A stretch of 64,000 nucleotides of DNA, from assembly GCA_943787225.1 (NCBI GenBank), contig CALSLP010000002.1, positions 648,648-712,647 of the forward strand, in the 5' to 3' direction. Each line of letters opens with the position of its first letter. Positions within the stretch are counted from its first letter, which is position 1. The translations under genes were made by a program, and so were the position numbers. This DNA comes from an uncultured Alphaproteobacteria bacterium. GTDB taxonomy: Bacteria > Pseudomonadota > Alphaproteobacteria > MPNO01 > UBA2964. Below are positions 1-8,651 of this stretch, in pieces. The notes below the pieces were generated by a model. The model saw only the letters and a list, made by a program, of their open reading frames with translations. It did not search any database and was not told the DNA's origin.

Positions 1-1
1 T

Positions 2-190
2 GGCGTGGGTATCAGCGACGCCACGTATTACAACTGGCGCAAGCGGTTCGGCGGGATGGGTCGGTCGCAGTTGTCGGAGATGCGTTCTCTCGAGAAGGAG
101 AATGCGCGGCTGAAGAAGATCGTTGCGGAGCTCGAGCTGGACAAGCTGATCCTCAAGGAAAGCCTGAGCCACCTAAAGCCCAGGGCCTGA
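2..190 (+). CDS. IS3-family transposase OrfA, 3' part
   Basis: This is the C-terminal portion of an IS3 OrfA; the reading frame is open at the window edge, so the start is missing. Visible are the end of the helix-turn-helix (SDATYYNWRKRFGG) and the leucine-zipper helix (MRSLEKENARLKKIVAELEL), which in the family mediates OrfA/OrfAB multimerisation and binding to the inverted repeats. The frame stops at 188-190 inside the start of the OrfB frame. Whether it is still active depends on the upstream part. Confidence 0.85.
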   Translation, partial: GVGISDATYYNWRKRFGGMGRSQLSEMRSLEKENARLKKIVAELELDKLILKESLSHLKPRA

Positions 191-1032
191 CGACCGAGCA
201 GCTTCGTCAGGCCGTTATCCATACTCGCCAGAAGCTTGCTACGTCGGAGCGACGGACCTGCCGGGTTATTGGTCTGGCCCGCAGTTCCCTGCAATATCGA
301 CCAGATCCCAAAGATGACAATGCTCTGCGGTTGGCACTGATCCGGCTGGCGAAGCAGTATGGGCGCTACGGTTATCGCAAGATTGCCGTCCTGCTGCGTA
401 TCGAAGGGTGGAAGGTGAACCACAAGAAGGTTGAGCGGATCTGGCGCGAAGAAGGACTTCAGCTGCCGCAACGAGACAAGAAGCGCCGGCGGCTCTATCA
501 CAAGGACAGCTCGATCATTCGGTTGCGGCCAACCCATCCCAATCACGTCTGGGCCATCGACTTCGTGCACGACAAGCTCGACAACGGTCGGAGCTACAAG
601 ATGCTGACTGTCCTGGACGAGTACACCCGCCAGGTGCTGGCTGTGACGGTTCGCACCCGGATGAGGGCTGACGATGTGCTTGAGGCGCTATACCCACTCC
701 TGCTGCGCCACGGCACCCCGGAATATATCCGCTCGGACAATGGTCCCGAGTTCATCGCACAGGCGATGCAGGACTGGCTGGCAAGGGTCGGCATCAAACC
801 CATCCGGATCTATCCCGGATCACCCTGGGAGAACGGATACAACGAACGCTTCAACGGAACCCTGCGCCGCGAGGTTCTCAATGCCGAGTGGTTCACCACG
901 ACTAAGCAGGCTCAGATCGTCATCAACCAGTGGCTCAGACAGTACAACCACATCCGTCCACATCAGGCACTGAACATGCGACCGCCAATACCAGAAACTC
1001 TAATCAGGAATGGCACAGAACTTGGGGGCTAG
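187..1032 (+). CDS. IS3-family transposase OrfB (DDE integrase)
   Basis: This is the catalytic subunit for IS3 transposition, which proceeds by cut-out-paste-in through a circular intermediate. The frame is open from before 187 and no good ATG is seen until 331, well inside the conserved region. Production as an OrfAB fusion through a -1 frameshift near 175-190 is therefore likely. Visible parts are the HTH_21 segment (KQYGRYGYRKIAVLLR) and the rve catalytic core with D in VWAIDFVHD, D in IRSDNGPEF and E in NGYNERFNGTLR. The C-terminus (PHQALNMRPPIPETL) is typical. The catalytic triad is intact, so this half at least looks functional. Confidence 0.9.
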   Translation: MTTEQLRQAVIHTRQKLATSERRTCRVIGLARSSLQYRPDPKDDNALRLALIRLAKQYGRYGYRKIAVLLRIEGWKVNHKKVERIWREEGLQLPQRDKKRRRLYHKDSSIIRLRPTHPNHVWAIDFVHDKLDNGRSYKMLTVLDEYTRQVLAVTVRTRMRADDVLEALYPLLLRHGTPEYIRSDNGPEFIAQAMQDWLARVGIKPIRIYPGSPWENGYNERFNGTLRREVLNAEWFTTTKQAQIVINQWLRQYNHIRPHQALNMRPPIPETLIRNGTELGG

Positions 1033-2686
1033 ACACTTCAAGCTCGAAATTCCAAAAGCTCAAAGATACATTGATGAACTAATTAATTCCCAGATCGACA
1101 ACGACGATAGGGAATATGCGGCCAAATCTTTATGTAATTTAGCTAAATTCTCACAAGATGTTTTTCAATTTTCTTTTTCGCTCCAACTCACCTCTCGAGC
1201 AGTCGAAATATCTCCAGAAGACACGTGGAGTTGGTGTCAGCATGCAGAAGCGTTAATGCATGTTAGGAGATATGAAGAGGCGAATGACGCAATTGCTAAA
1301 GCCCGAACGGGAGGCGAAGAAGTTTTTGCCGCAAGCGCGGAAGCTAGAATTCTTCGGCACACTGGCCAGTTCGAGGAGGCGGTAGAAAAATACAAATCAA
1401 TATTGAAAGATTTTGCAGATTCCGAGGATGCATGGAATTCTTTTTATAGCCTAGCCGATCTTTATCGAACATTAGGGGAATTTGAAAAATCTCAAAATAC
1501 ATTTGATATCGGAAAACAAAAATTTCCGTACGTGCCTTTATTGCATTGTGGTGCCGGAACATTTTATCGCGAAACAGGGAAAATGGATCAAGCAATTCGA
1601 TCCTTCTCAGACTCTATGAAAGTCGCCAAGCCAACTGTTGAAGGTTTCGTCGGGCTTGGAGATACTTATCTAGAACTAGAGAATTTTAAACAGGCATTGG
1701 GAAATTATCATTCAGCAAAAAAGATTAGTGCCATCGATCCAATCCCATACAGCAGAATAGCGGAGTTAGAGCGAAAAACTGGCAACCACAATTCAGCACT
1801 TAAAATCTATAAAGATATGCAGCAACGTTTCGTCTTCGACTTTCACGGCTGGTACGGTGAAGCAGAAGTTCTCAGAGAAACTGGAAAATATGCAAGCTCA
1901 ATACAGACGCTCGATTTTGCAATTGAAAAGTTTTCAGGGGATCCACAGCCGTTTTTACGGTGTCGGCGCGCAAATATTTTTAAGTCCTGGGGAAAATATG
2001 AAGAAGCCCTAAAAGAATTTGGTACAGTTACGGCTCGGTATAGTGACAACATTTATGCTGAGTTTTCTCGTGCAGAATTGCTAAAAGAGCTAGGCCGAAA
2101 TGATTTGGCGCTTCGTAGGTTAGAATACCTACTCGATGGTCGGCGGAAGTTGGATGCCGAAATTTCTATAAATGCGATATTGGTTGCATCCGGACGATAT
2201 GACCTTGTTTTAGAAAAGCTACCGGATCAAAAACCTAGAACGAAACGGGATTGGATTTCTCGTCATATAAGAGGGATGGCGCTACTAAAATCCGGTAAGT
2301 TAGATGACGCTTTATCTCTTTTTTCACAAGGGCATAAAGAAGTTCCCTTCGCGAGCGAACGAAAATATTACGCTACAGCTCTTGCACTTACACAGCTAAG
2401 GCAACAAAAGTTCGAAGCTGCGCGAGATACCGTAACAGATATAGATTCGCCAATATCGAACGTGATTAAGCTGCACGTCGGAAGCATTTTGAAAGATTAC
2501 GCTAGCGCAGAAATGGCGTATACGGCGTTAAAAAACTCTTGCCCACCAACGGTTGTTGCAATTCGGGATGAGCTAGCAGCGCATTTGGGTTTAAGCGACA
2601 GGCAGCCCAGACACGACAAAGATTGGATCTTTAATGAAGAGTGCAGCACGATGACAATTGCTGCCACTCAGCAAGAAACCGCCTGA
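1010..2686 (+). CDS. TPR-repeat protein, probably 5'-truncated by the IS
   Basis: A 558-residue open frame made almost wholly of tetratricopeptide-like helical repeats (for example MDQAIRSFSDSMKVAKPTVE and KYEEALKEFGTVTARY). No enzymatic domain, signal peptide or membrane segment is seen. The nominal start at 1010 lies inside the IS right end, so the first seven or eight residues are IS-encoded. No other ATG occurs for about 80 codons. The gene is probably the remainder of a longer one cut by the insertion, or now uses an IS-supplied start. It is clearly AT-richer than everything downstream, with many TTA/ATA/AAA codons, which suggests horizontal origin. Such TPR blocks often sit beside glycosyltransferases or in surface-polysaccharide islands, but the relevant neighbour lies outside the window. 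The role is unknown. Confidence 0.6.
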   Translation: MAQNLGARHFKLEIPKAQRYIDELINSQIDNDDREYAAKSLCNLAKFSQDVFQFSFSLQLTSRAVEISPEDTWSWCQHAEALMHVRRYEEANDAIAKARTGGEEVFAASAEARILRHTGQFEEAVEKYKSILKDFADSEDAWNSFYSLADLYRTLGEFEKSQNTFDIGKQKFPYVPLLHCGAGTFYRETGKMDQAIRSFSDSMKVAKPTVEGFVGLGDTYLELENFKQALGNYHSAKKISAIDPIPYSRIAELERKTGNHNSALKIYKDMQQRFVFDFHGWYGEAEVLRETGKYASSIQTLDFAIEKFSGDPQPFLRCRRANIFKSWGKYEEALKEFGTVTARYSDNIYAEFSRAELLKELGRNDLALRRLEYLLDGRRKLDAEISINAILVASGRYDLVLEKLPDQKPRTKRDWISRHIRGMALLKSGKLDDALSLFSQGHKEVPFASERKYYATALALTQLRQQKFEAARDTVTDIDSPISNVIKLHVGSILKDYASAEMAYTALKNSCPPTVVAIRDELAAHLGLSDRQPRHDKDWIFNEECSTMTIAATQQETA

Positions 2687-2722
2687 GCCAATTTTAATTA
2701 TTAACTACCGAAAATCAAAAAT

Positions 2723-3769
2723 TTACAGCCCGTAGAACGCCCGCGCATTGTCGTTGAGGATCTTGTCGGCAGCAGCGGCAGAAACCTTGCCATCGTCACG
2801 CAGCTTGCGTAGCGCTTCGATCTCCGCCGAGGTATCGGCATGGCCATAATCCGTGCCGACCAGCAGCGTGTCCTCACCGGAATATTTCATGACCCAATCG
2901 AGATCATCCGTTACCTGGCAGGCCACATAAATATTATTGTCAGCCATGATGCTATCGGACATTTCCCGTCCGCGTCGGCCAAAACGAATTTCCATGTCGT
3001 TAAGCGCATAAGGGATCCATTGCGCGCTGACCTCAACAAAGCCCCAGCGGATGGTCGGCCATTTAGCGGGAATGTCATCCATCAACAGATTGTGGAAGGC
3101 TGATACCACCGGCAGTTTGGAACGGCCAAAGCCGCATTCCTTGGCGTAGATATCGCGAACCGCAAAGCTGTTATTGCCGGAGTGGAAACAGATCGGCAGG
3201 TCGAGTTCCGCCGCCATATCAAACAGTGGATGGAAATATGACGTCGCGACACGGCGCTCACATTCGAGCCCGCGCATGAAGATGCCACAGGCACCGTTTG
3301 CCTTGGCGAATTCCAACTCTTCGCGCACCTTATCCATCTGCAGCAAAGGAGGCATAACCACCCAGCGCAGGCGATCCGGCGCCTTCGACCAGATATCAGC
3401 CATCCAGCGGTTATAGGAACGGCACAGCGCCAGTTCGATCTCCGGGTTTTGAGTCCAGGCCCGCAGGAAAACTGTCGGGTAGAGGACCTGCACATCGATC
3501 TCAAGCTCATCCATGTGATCAAGCCGGGCTTGCACATCAAGCATTTCCCGCGATTCTTTCGACGTGTTGGAACCGATATTGCCTTCCTTGGGCTGCAGCT
3601 TGCCGTCGATGATCCAGTACTCCGTTTGCGCCCGTCCTTCGAGATCGAGTTCGGCCGTTCCCGATTTCTGCACCACCACCATTGGCTTTAGATGCTCGAA
3701 TTCGGGGTCCATGTAGTTAAAGGTCGCTTCGCACTCGATGACATGCGCGTCTGAATCAATTGATCCCAT
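2723..3769 (-). CDS. Amidohydrolase-2 family metal-dependent hydrolase/decarboxylase
   Basis: A 348-residue TIM-barrel protein of the ACMSD-like amidohydrolase_2 family, whose members hydrolyse or decarboxylate carboxylated rings. I start it at the ATG at 3769 because GGGAG lies just upstream and the conserved N-terminus (GSIDSDAHVIE) begins there; the open frame extends further up to 3979. Metal-site candidates are the DAH pair near residue 6, H in ICFHSGNN, H in SAFHNLL and D in VGTDYGHAD near the C-terminus. It is divergent from the CoA transferase operon at 3972. Substrate unknown; it is one of three such enzymes in the window. Confidence 0.85.
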   Translation of the reverse strand: MGSIDSDAHVIECEATFNYMDPEFEHLKPMVVVQKSGTAELDLEGRAQTEYWIIDGKLQPKEGNIGSNTSKESREMLDVQARLDHMDELEIDVQVLYPTVFLRAWTQNPEIELALCRSYNRWMADIWSKAPDRLRWVVMPPLLQMDKVREELEFAKANGACGIFMRGLECERRVATSYFHPLFDMAAELDLPICFHSGNNSFAVRDIYAKECGFGRSKLPVVSAFHNLLMDDIPAKWPTIRWGFVEVSAQWIPYALNDMEIRFGRRGREMSDSIMADNNIYVACQVTDDLDWVMKYSGEDTLLVGTDYGHADTSAEIEALRKLRDDGKVSAAAADKILNDNARAFYGL

Positions 3770-3971
3770 TTTAGTCTCCCAGTTTAAGTTTTGCGGTATT
3801 TTAGACCTTATCGTGGCGAGTTGAAACGGCCCGCTGTACGATTTTTCGAAATAGATGAGCGGCATCCAGGACCGGCCCGGGCGCATGGCTTGTGCCTCTT
3901 CGATGTGAAGGATAGGATTCGGCAAAATGGTCAGCAGGGCCTTATAAACGCTGACAAAAGGGAGAAAACAG

Positions 3972-5123
3972 ATGACCACTGCGCTGGAAGGTATAACCGT
4001 CCTGGAGTTCGCCTCCTATGTGTCCGGGCCCTATGCCGGCATGATGCTGGGTGATCTCGGTGCCGAAATTATCAAGGTAGAAGACCCTAAATCGGGCGAC
4101 CCGTTCCGTGGCTGGGGTGCCGCTGATTATTCCGCGACCTTTGGCTCGGTAAACCGCAACAAGAAGAGTATTATCCTCGACCTTAAATCAGAGGAAGGTG
4201 TAGCTGCCGCCATTGCCCTGGCAGCGGAGGCCGACGTGCTCATCGAAAACTTCCGGCCCGGCACTATGGACCGGCTTGGTCTCGGATATGACACGTTATC
4301 AGCTCTTAACGCACGGCTGGTCTATTGCTCTGTCACCGGATTTGGCGGCACCGGGCCTTATGCCAAACGGCCCGGCTATGACACAGTCGGCCAGGCGATG
4401 GGTGGACTGCTCTCCGTCCTGACAGACCTCGAAGCACCCAGTGGGATGGGGATATCGCTCTCTGATCATCTGACCGGAATGATGGCGGCCTATGGCTGTC
4501 TTGGCGCCCTCGCCGCCCGCGACAGGACGGGTAAAGGCCAGCGTGTGGAGACCTCGCTCCTGACCGCCACATTATCTTTCCTCGGTGAAAATGCCGCACG
4601 CTATTTCGAGGAAGGCAATATCCCGAACCGTAAAACCCGAACCCAAACGGCTCAGGTCTATTCCTTTGTCGCAGGCGATGACAAACCGTTCGTCATACAT
4701 CTGTCTTCACCACCAAAATTCTGGAAAGGCCTGTGCAAGGTAGTGGGGCATGAGGAATGGTTCGATGACGACCGGTTTGTCGATAAAGCGAAACGGCGTA
4801 CCAATTATGATGAGCTCGAAGCCCTCCTGGCCGCTGTCTTTAAGACCAAGCCGCGTGAACATTGGCTCGACAGGTTACTGGAGGAAGACGTCCCTTCCGC
4901 GCCGATCTACACCCTTGATGAAACACTTGCCGATCCGCAGGTCCAGCATCTCGATATGGTTCGCGAGGTTCCTCATCCCAAGGCCGGGTCCGTCAAGCTT
5001 ATCGAAAGCGGTATTCGGATGTCAGATACGCCACCGGAAATACGAACAGCTGCACCGCTCCATGGCGAACACACCGAAGAAATTTTACAGCGCATTGCAA
5101 ACAAGGCAGGGGCCGCAGAATGA
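3972..5123 (+). CDS. CaiB/BaiF family (class III) CoA-transferase
   Basis: A 383-residue family III CoA-transferase that would move CoA between a carboxylic acid and an acyl-CoA donor. The N-terminal CaiB signature is clear (LEFASYVSGPYAGMMLGDLG, followed by AEIIKVEDPKSGDPFRG). The catalytic Asp of the family is probably that in GMGISLSDHLTG around residue 165. A strong site (AAAGGGAGAAAACAG) precedes the ATG. The stop overlaps the start of the thiolase-like gene by four bases (ATGA), so these are translationally coupled. The operon probably activates a substrate as a CoA thioester that is then processed by the thiolase-like/DUF35 pair. Substrate unknown. Confidence 0.9.
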   Translation: MTTALEGITVLEFASYVSGPYAGMMLGDLGAEIIKVEDPKSGDPFRGWGAADYSATFGSVNRNKKSIILDLKSEEGVAAAIALAAEADVLIENFRPGTMDRLGLGYDTLSALNARLVYCSVTGFGGTGPYAKRPGYDTVGQAMGGLLSVLTDLEAPSGMGISLSDHLTGMMAAYGCLGALAARDRTGKGQRVETSLLTATLSFLGENAARYFEEGNIPNRKTRTQTAQVYSFVAGDDKPFVIHLSSPPKFWKGLCKVVGHEEWFDDDRFVDKAKRRTNYDELEALLAAVFKTKPREHWLDRLLEEDVPSAPIYTLDETLADPQVQHLDMVREVPHPKAGSVKLIESGIRMSDTPPEIRTAAPLHGEHTEEILQRIANKAGAAE

Positions 5124-6301
5124 TCGAACCATCCACCCATTTACGGGATAAATATGCCCTCGTTGGCGCCGGGCATAGCCGGTTGGGCAAGGTCCCAGGA
5201 GTCTCGGCACAGGGCTTGCTCGAAGAGGCTATGCACAACGCGCTCGATGATGCCGGGCTCACGACGCAGGATGTCGATGGCTTGATCTGCCGCGGACCGG
5301 ACGAAATCTACACGTTTCATCAGGTCATGGGGGAGCGTCTCGGCATCGATGCGAGCTTCTCCACCACCCTGACAAATGGCGGGGCCAGTCAGGTCATGGG
5401 CGTCGCGCTTGCTGCCATGGCCATCGATGCCGGCATGGCAAGCTGCGTTCTGGTTGGCTATGGCCGGGATAACTGGTCGCGCGTCCACGCCAATAAGGAA
5501 AACCATATGCGGGGCTCCGGCCGGCCACAGCAAATGTATGGCATGGAGTTCGGGCCAGAGTTCGGATATTACGGCGCCATTGCTGCCCATGGTTTTGGAG
5601 CCCAGCGGCATATGCATGATTACGGTACCACCCGCGAACAGTTCGGTGCCATCTCCGTCGCGTTTCGGAACCATGCGCTGAACAATCCCGATGCAGTGAT
5701 GAAGAAGCCTCTGACGATGGAGGATTATCTGGCGGGTCGCATGATCGTTGAACCGTTTGGCCTGTTTGATTGTTCGCTGCAAACCGATGCTGCCGGGGCC
5801 GTTGTCGTGACCTCCACAGAGCGGGCGAAAGACCTGCGTCAAAAACCAGTACTCATCAAGGGATTCGGCACCGGCAACAATACCAGCGGCTGGTTCAATT
5901 ATAACAATATGACCCATACCGGGGCGATCCAGTCCGGCAAAACCGCCTATGCGATGGCGGGCCTTGGCCCGGAAGATATCGATTACGCGCAAATTTATGA
6001 CTGCTTTACCTACATGGTCCTCGTTCAACTCGAAGATTATGGTTTCTGCCAAAAAGGCGAAGGCGGAGAGTTTGTCGCATCCGGCGCGCTTGCGCTCGAT
6101 GGCGCGATGCCGACCAACACGTCGGGCGGTCAGCTCTCCGAAGCGCATGTCGAGGGTATGCTGCAAGTCGTCGAAGGCGTTCGTCAGTTACAGGGTATTT
6201 ATGGTCCCGAGCGCCAGGTTCCAAACGCCGAGATCGGACTGGTTTCCGGCCATGGCGGCAACACCGTCTGTGAATCCACGCTTATTCTGGGGGCTGCCTG
6301 A
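5120..6301 (+). CDS. Thiolase-superfamily protein (SCPx/Ltp2-like), possible acyl-CoA retro-aldolase
   Basis: 393 residues of the SCPx/lipid-transfer-protein thiolase clade. The fold motifs are visible (VGAGHSRLGKVPG at the N-terminus, GLVSGHGGNTVCESTLIL at the C-terminus). The position where biosynthetic and degradative thiolases have the acylated Cys reads LTNGGASQVMG, so the nucleophile appears to be absent. The next gene is a DUF35 Zn-ribbon/OB protein. This pairing with a Cys-less thiolase is known from Ltp2-ChsH2(DUF35) steroid side-chain retro-aldolases. I therefore infer carbon-carbon cleavage by retro-aldol chemistry as at least as likely as thiolysis. It overlaps both neighbours by a few bases in a tight three-gene operon with the CoA-transferase. 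Confidence 0.8.
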   Translation: MIEPSTHLRDKYALVGAGHSRLGKVPGVSAQGLLEEAMHNALDDAGLTTQDVDGLICRGPDEIYTFHQVMGERLGIDASFSTTLTNGGASQVMGVALAAMAIDAGMASCVLVGYGRDNWSRVHANKENHMRGSGRPQQMYGMEFGPEFGYYGAIAAHGFGAQRHMHDYGTTREQFGAISVAFRNHALNNPDAVMKKPLTMEDYLAGRMIVEPFGLFDCSLQTDAAGAVVVTSTERAKDLRQKPVLIKGFGTGNNTSGWFNYNNMTHTGAIQSGKTAYAMAGLGPEDIDYAQIYDCFTYMVLVQLEDYGFCQKGEGGEFVASGALALDGAMPTNTSGGQLSEAHVEGMLQVVEGVRQLQGIYGPERQVPNAEIGLVSGHGGNTVCESTLILGAA

Positions 6302-6711
6302 TGTCTGATGATTACGCAAAAGCCATACCAATCCCGGGACCAGAATCCGTTCCGTTTTGGGAAGGCGCAAAAAACCATAAGCTGATGATCCAGAAATGTT
6401 CCGATTGCGGTCATCACTGGTTTCCACCATCAACAGTTTGCACTGGCTGCGGTAGCCGCAATATTGAGTGGGTTGCGTCTTCCGGGAAAGGCAAGATCTT
6501 TAGCTTCGTTGTCTTCCATCGGCTGTATCACAAAGGATGGGACGGCGAGATCCCTTATGCCGTTGCCGTCATCGAGCTCGAAGAGGGCGCCCGGATGCTC
6601 AGCAATGTCATCGGAATACCCGTTGAAGAAGTGAAGTGTGACATGGCCGTCGATGTCGTCTTCGAAGATGCGACCGACACACTCACCCTGCCCAAGTTTA
6701 AACCGGTTTAG
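6301..6711 (+). CDS. DUF35 Zn-ribbon/OB-fold protein (acyl-CoA binding partner)
   Basis: A 136-residue protein with an N-terminal rubredoxin-like zinc ribbon (CSDCGHHWFPPSTVCTGCG, two CxxC pairs near residues 35-52) followed by an OB-fold domain (GKGKIFSFVVFHRLYHKGW onward). Members bind CoA esters and form complexes with thiolase-like enzymes. The ATG overlaps the stop of the thiolase-like gene (TGATG), so stoichiometric coupled translation is likely. The 3' end overlaps the convergent MFS gene by 14 bases. Confidence 0.88.
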   Translation: MSDDYAKAIPIPGPESVPFWEGAKNHKLMIQKCSDCGHHWFPPSTVCTGCGSRNIEWVASSGKGKIFSFVVFHRLYHKGWDGEIPYAVAVIELEEGARMLSNVIGIPVEEVKCDMAVDVVFEDATDTLTLPKFKPV

Positions 6712-7909
6712 CGGTCTCCTCGGTCGGTTCTCCGGTTAGAAACCAGAAAGCCGCGGCACTGCCGATCACGCAGCAGGCGATGATGTAAGACATCGGCAAA
6801 GCGGTGCCGTCATGGAAATAGCCGACCAGCGCGCCAACCAGAGCCCCTGTGCCAAACCTTACAAAACCCAGCATCGCCGATGCGGTCCCGGCGAGGTGCG
6901 GGAAATATTCCATCGCCCCCGCTGTGGCATTCGCATTCACCATGTTGTGCGGCATCATAAAGATGATCACGGGGATAACGATCCCAAACAGACCGAAGCC
7001 GCCATAGGCCGCGCTCGCCGCGAGCCCGATGCCGCCAAGTAGGGCGATGGTAGTCCCAACAGCAAGCATACGGCGCACACCAAATCGTATGACGAGGCGA
7101 CTATTGAGATAGGAGCCGATCATGATGGCAAAGATATTCAGGGCAAACAGAAAGCCAAAATCCTCTGGCGCTACCCCAAAGAGATCAATGTAGATAAAGG
7201 GCGTGCCCGATAGCTGGGCAAACATCGTCGCAAAAGACAGCCCGCCGCAAATCATATAGCCCGCCGCGCGCCGGTGGCAGAGCACGGCCCCATAATCTCG
7301 CATGATTTTTCTGACGCTCGATTTCACGCGTTTCTCAGGCGGATGAGTTTCCGGCAATTTCAGAACGCCGAGAATAAAAGCGATAATGCCGAACGCAGAC
7401 AGCACCCAGAAGATCAGCCGCCAATCGGCAAAGAACTTTAATAGATAGCCGCCGACGAAAGGCGCAATCAACGCTGCCAGTGACGGGATCAGCAGCATCA
7501 GCGACAACGCGCGAGCACCCTCAAGCTTATCAAACAAGTCACGGATAACAGCCCGCGACAGAACGATGCCAGCCGCGCCGCCAATCGCCTGAAAGAAGCG
7601 CGCAAGGATCAACTCGTTAATCGTATCGGCAAACACGCAGAGGACGCTCGCTACGGCGTAAATTGCAATACCAACGAGCAAAACGTTACGACGGCCCATT
7701 CGATCTGAAACCGGGCCATAAACCAGCTGCCCCGCTCCAAAGGCGATGGTAAAGGCACTCAGCGTCAGCTGAGCCTTGCCTGGGGTTGTCCGAAAGAAAT
7801 CCACCAACTCGGGTAGCGCCGGCAAATACATGTCCATCGACATGGGACCGAAGGCCGTCAAAATCCCGAGGACAATTAGAACAGCAGCGCCGGTTGCGGG
7901 GCTGGGCAT
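6698..7909 (-). CDS. MFS drug-resistance transporter, Bcr/CflA (DHA1) type
   Basis: 403 residues with 12 predicted membrane helices. The N-terminus carries the Bcr/CflA hallmark MSMDMYLPALPEL, followed by motif A (GPVSDRMGRRNVLLVG) between helices 2 and 3 and the motif C region AGIVLSRAVIRDLF. It would act as a proton-coupled exporter of small molecules at the inner membrane. It faces the CoA-transferase operon tail to tail with a 14-base overlap. Its substrate cannot be read from the sequence. Confidence 0.9.
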   Translation of the reverse strand: MPSPATGAAVLIVLGILTAFGPMSMDMYLPALPELVDFFRTTPGKAQLTLSAFTIAFGAGQLVYGPVSDRMGRRNVLLVGIAIYAVASVLCVFADTINELILARFFQAIGGAAGIVLSRAVIRDLFDKLEGARALSLMLLIPSLAALIAPFVGGYLLKFFADWRLIFWVLSAFGIIAFILGVLKLPETHPPEKRVKSSVRKIMRDYGAVLCHRRAAGYMICGGLSFATMFAQLSGTPFIYIDLFGVAPEDFGFLFALNIFAIMIGSYLNSRLVIRFGVRRMLAVGTTIALLGGIGLAASAAYGGFGLFGIVIPVIIFMMPHNMVNANATAGAMEYFPHLAGTASAMLGFVRFGTGALVGALVGYFHDGTALPMSYIIACCVIGSAAAFWFLTGEPTEETAKPV

Positions 7910-8179
7910 AAAAATTCACCACCAATGAACCGGCGGTGAGACAAAGCGCTCAGCCTAGCCAGTTGGAAAGCCCGAATGTCTTACGGAATCCAATTTCAAG
8001 ATATCGAATGCAGCAATACGGGCGAAAAGAATTGTAGAGTTTTATAGCGCAGAATTGCAGTGCTCGCCATCCGCGCAGCCGATGTTATCTTAAATGTCTA
8101 CGCGTATACTGGCAGAAAAATAACCGCCCGGAATAGCGGCTCCTCTCAATCGCAATAGACTCAGCTCAAATAAATAAAG

Positions 8180-8413
8180 CTAGACAACGTCCCGATCAGC
8201 TTGATCAGGCACCCAGCCGTGATCTTCTGCTAATTTCAAGCGATCCCGGTTAGCCCGTGCAGTAAGCCATTCGCCATAGGCACGCATATATTCGCGGGTT
8301 ACACCCCTTTTCAACTCGTCGTCGGTTAACGCCTGGAGTTCTTCTTGCGTAAAGCCATATGCCTCTGGGTTAAGACGAACACGCTGCGTGTGGTCTTCGT
8401 TCTCATTCTGCAT
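8180..8413 (-). CDS. Small conserved-looking protein of unknown function
   Basis: 77 residues. I start it at the ATG at 8413 (MQNENEDHTQ...); the open frame reaches 8452 but the extra residues carry no obvious signal. It is hydrophilic, acidic and largely helical, with a central segment YGFTQEELQALTDDELKRG; no Cys, signal peptide or membrane segment. It lies 238 bases downstream of the glycosyltransferase of the RiPP-like locus on the same strand, so it could be the last gene of that operon or a separate gene. No function is assigned. Confidence 0.55.
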   Translation of the reverse strand: MQNENEDHTQRVRLNPEAYGFTQEELQALTDDELKRGVTREYMRAYGEWLTARANRDRLKLAEDHGWVPDQADRDVV

Positions 8414-8651
8414 GTAATTCTGTCTCCCCCAACCCAGATGATGTTCCAACAAGAAATGGAACCTCCCAACAACTCGAAGATACGCGCCGACCTGTTGACC
8501 CGATGCTGATACTACGCATCAAATTGGAAGATATGTGTGAGGTATGTCACAAGCCGTAAAATATCGTCGAAATTAATACACAGCTCTTCAACCTCAAGGT
8601 GGAATGACAAGAGTGTGTTTCTATAGCTTAAAACATCACCAAAATCATCTG

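Larger units (their letters stand above)
1..1035 (+). mobile_element. IS3-family insertion sequence, right part
   Basis: The left end lies outside the window. Two overlapping frames (orfA tail and orfB) in a -1 relation encode a leucine-zipper/HTH protein and a DDE integrase, the standard IS3 arrangement. The orfB stop lies three bases before a CA dinucleotide at 1034-1035. The complement of the end reads TGTCTAGCCCCC, which looks like a TG...CA terminal inverted repeat of the IS407-like groups. The exact right end is inference because the left repeat cannot be seen. Confidence 0.75.

Noticed and set aside
5141-6166. 341-codon antisense ORF inside the thiolase-like gene
   Set aside because: No family resemblance; it mirrors the codon bias of the plus-strand gene, which has clear motifs and operon overlaps.
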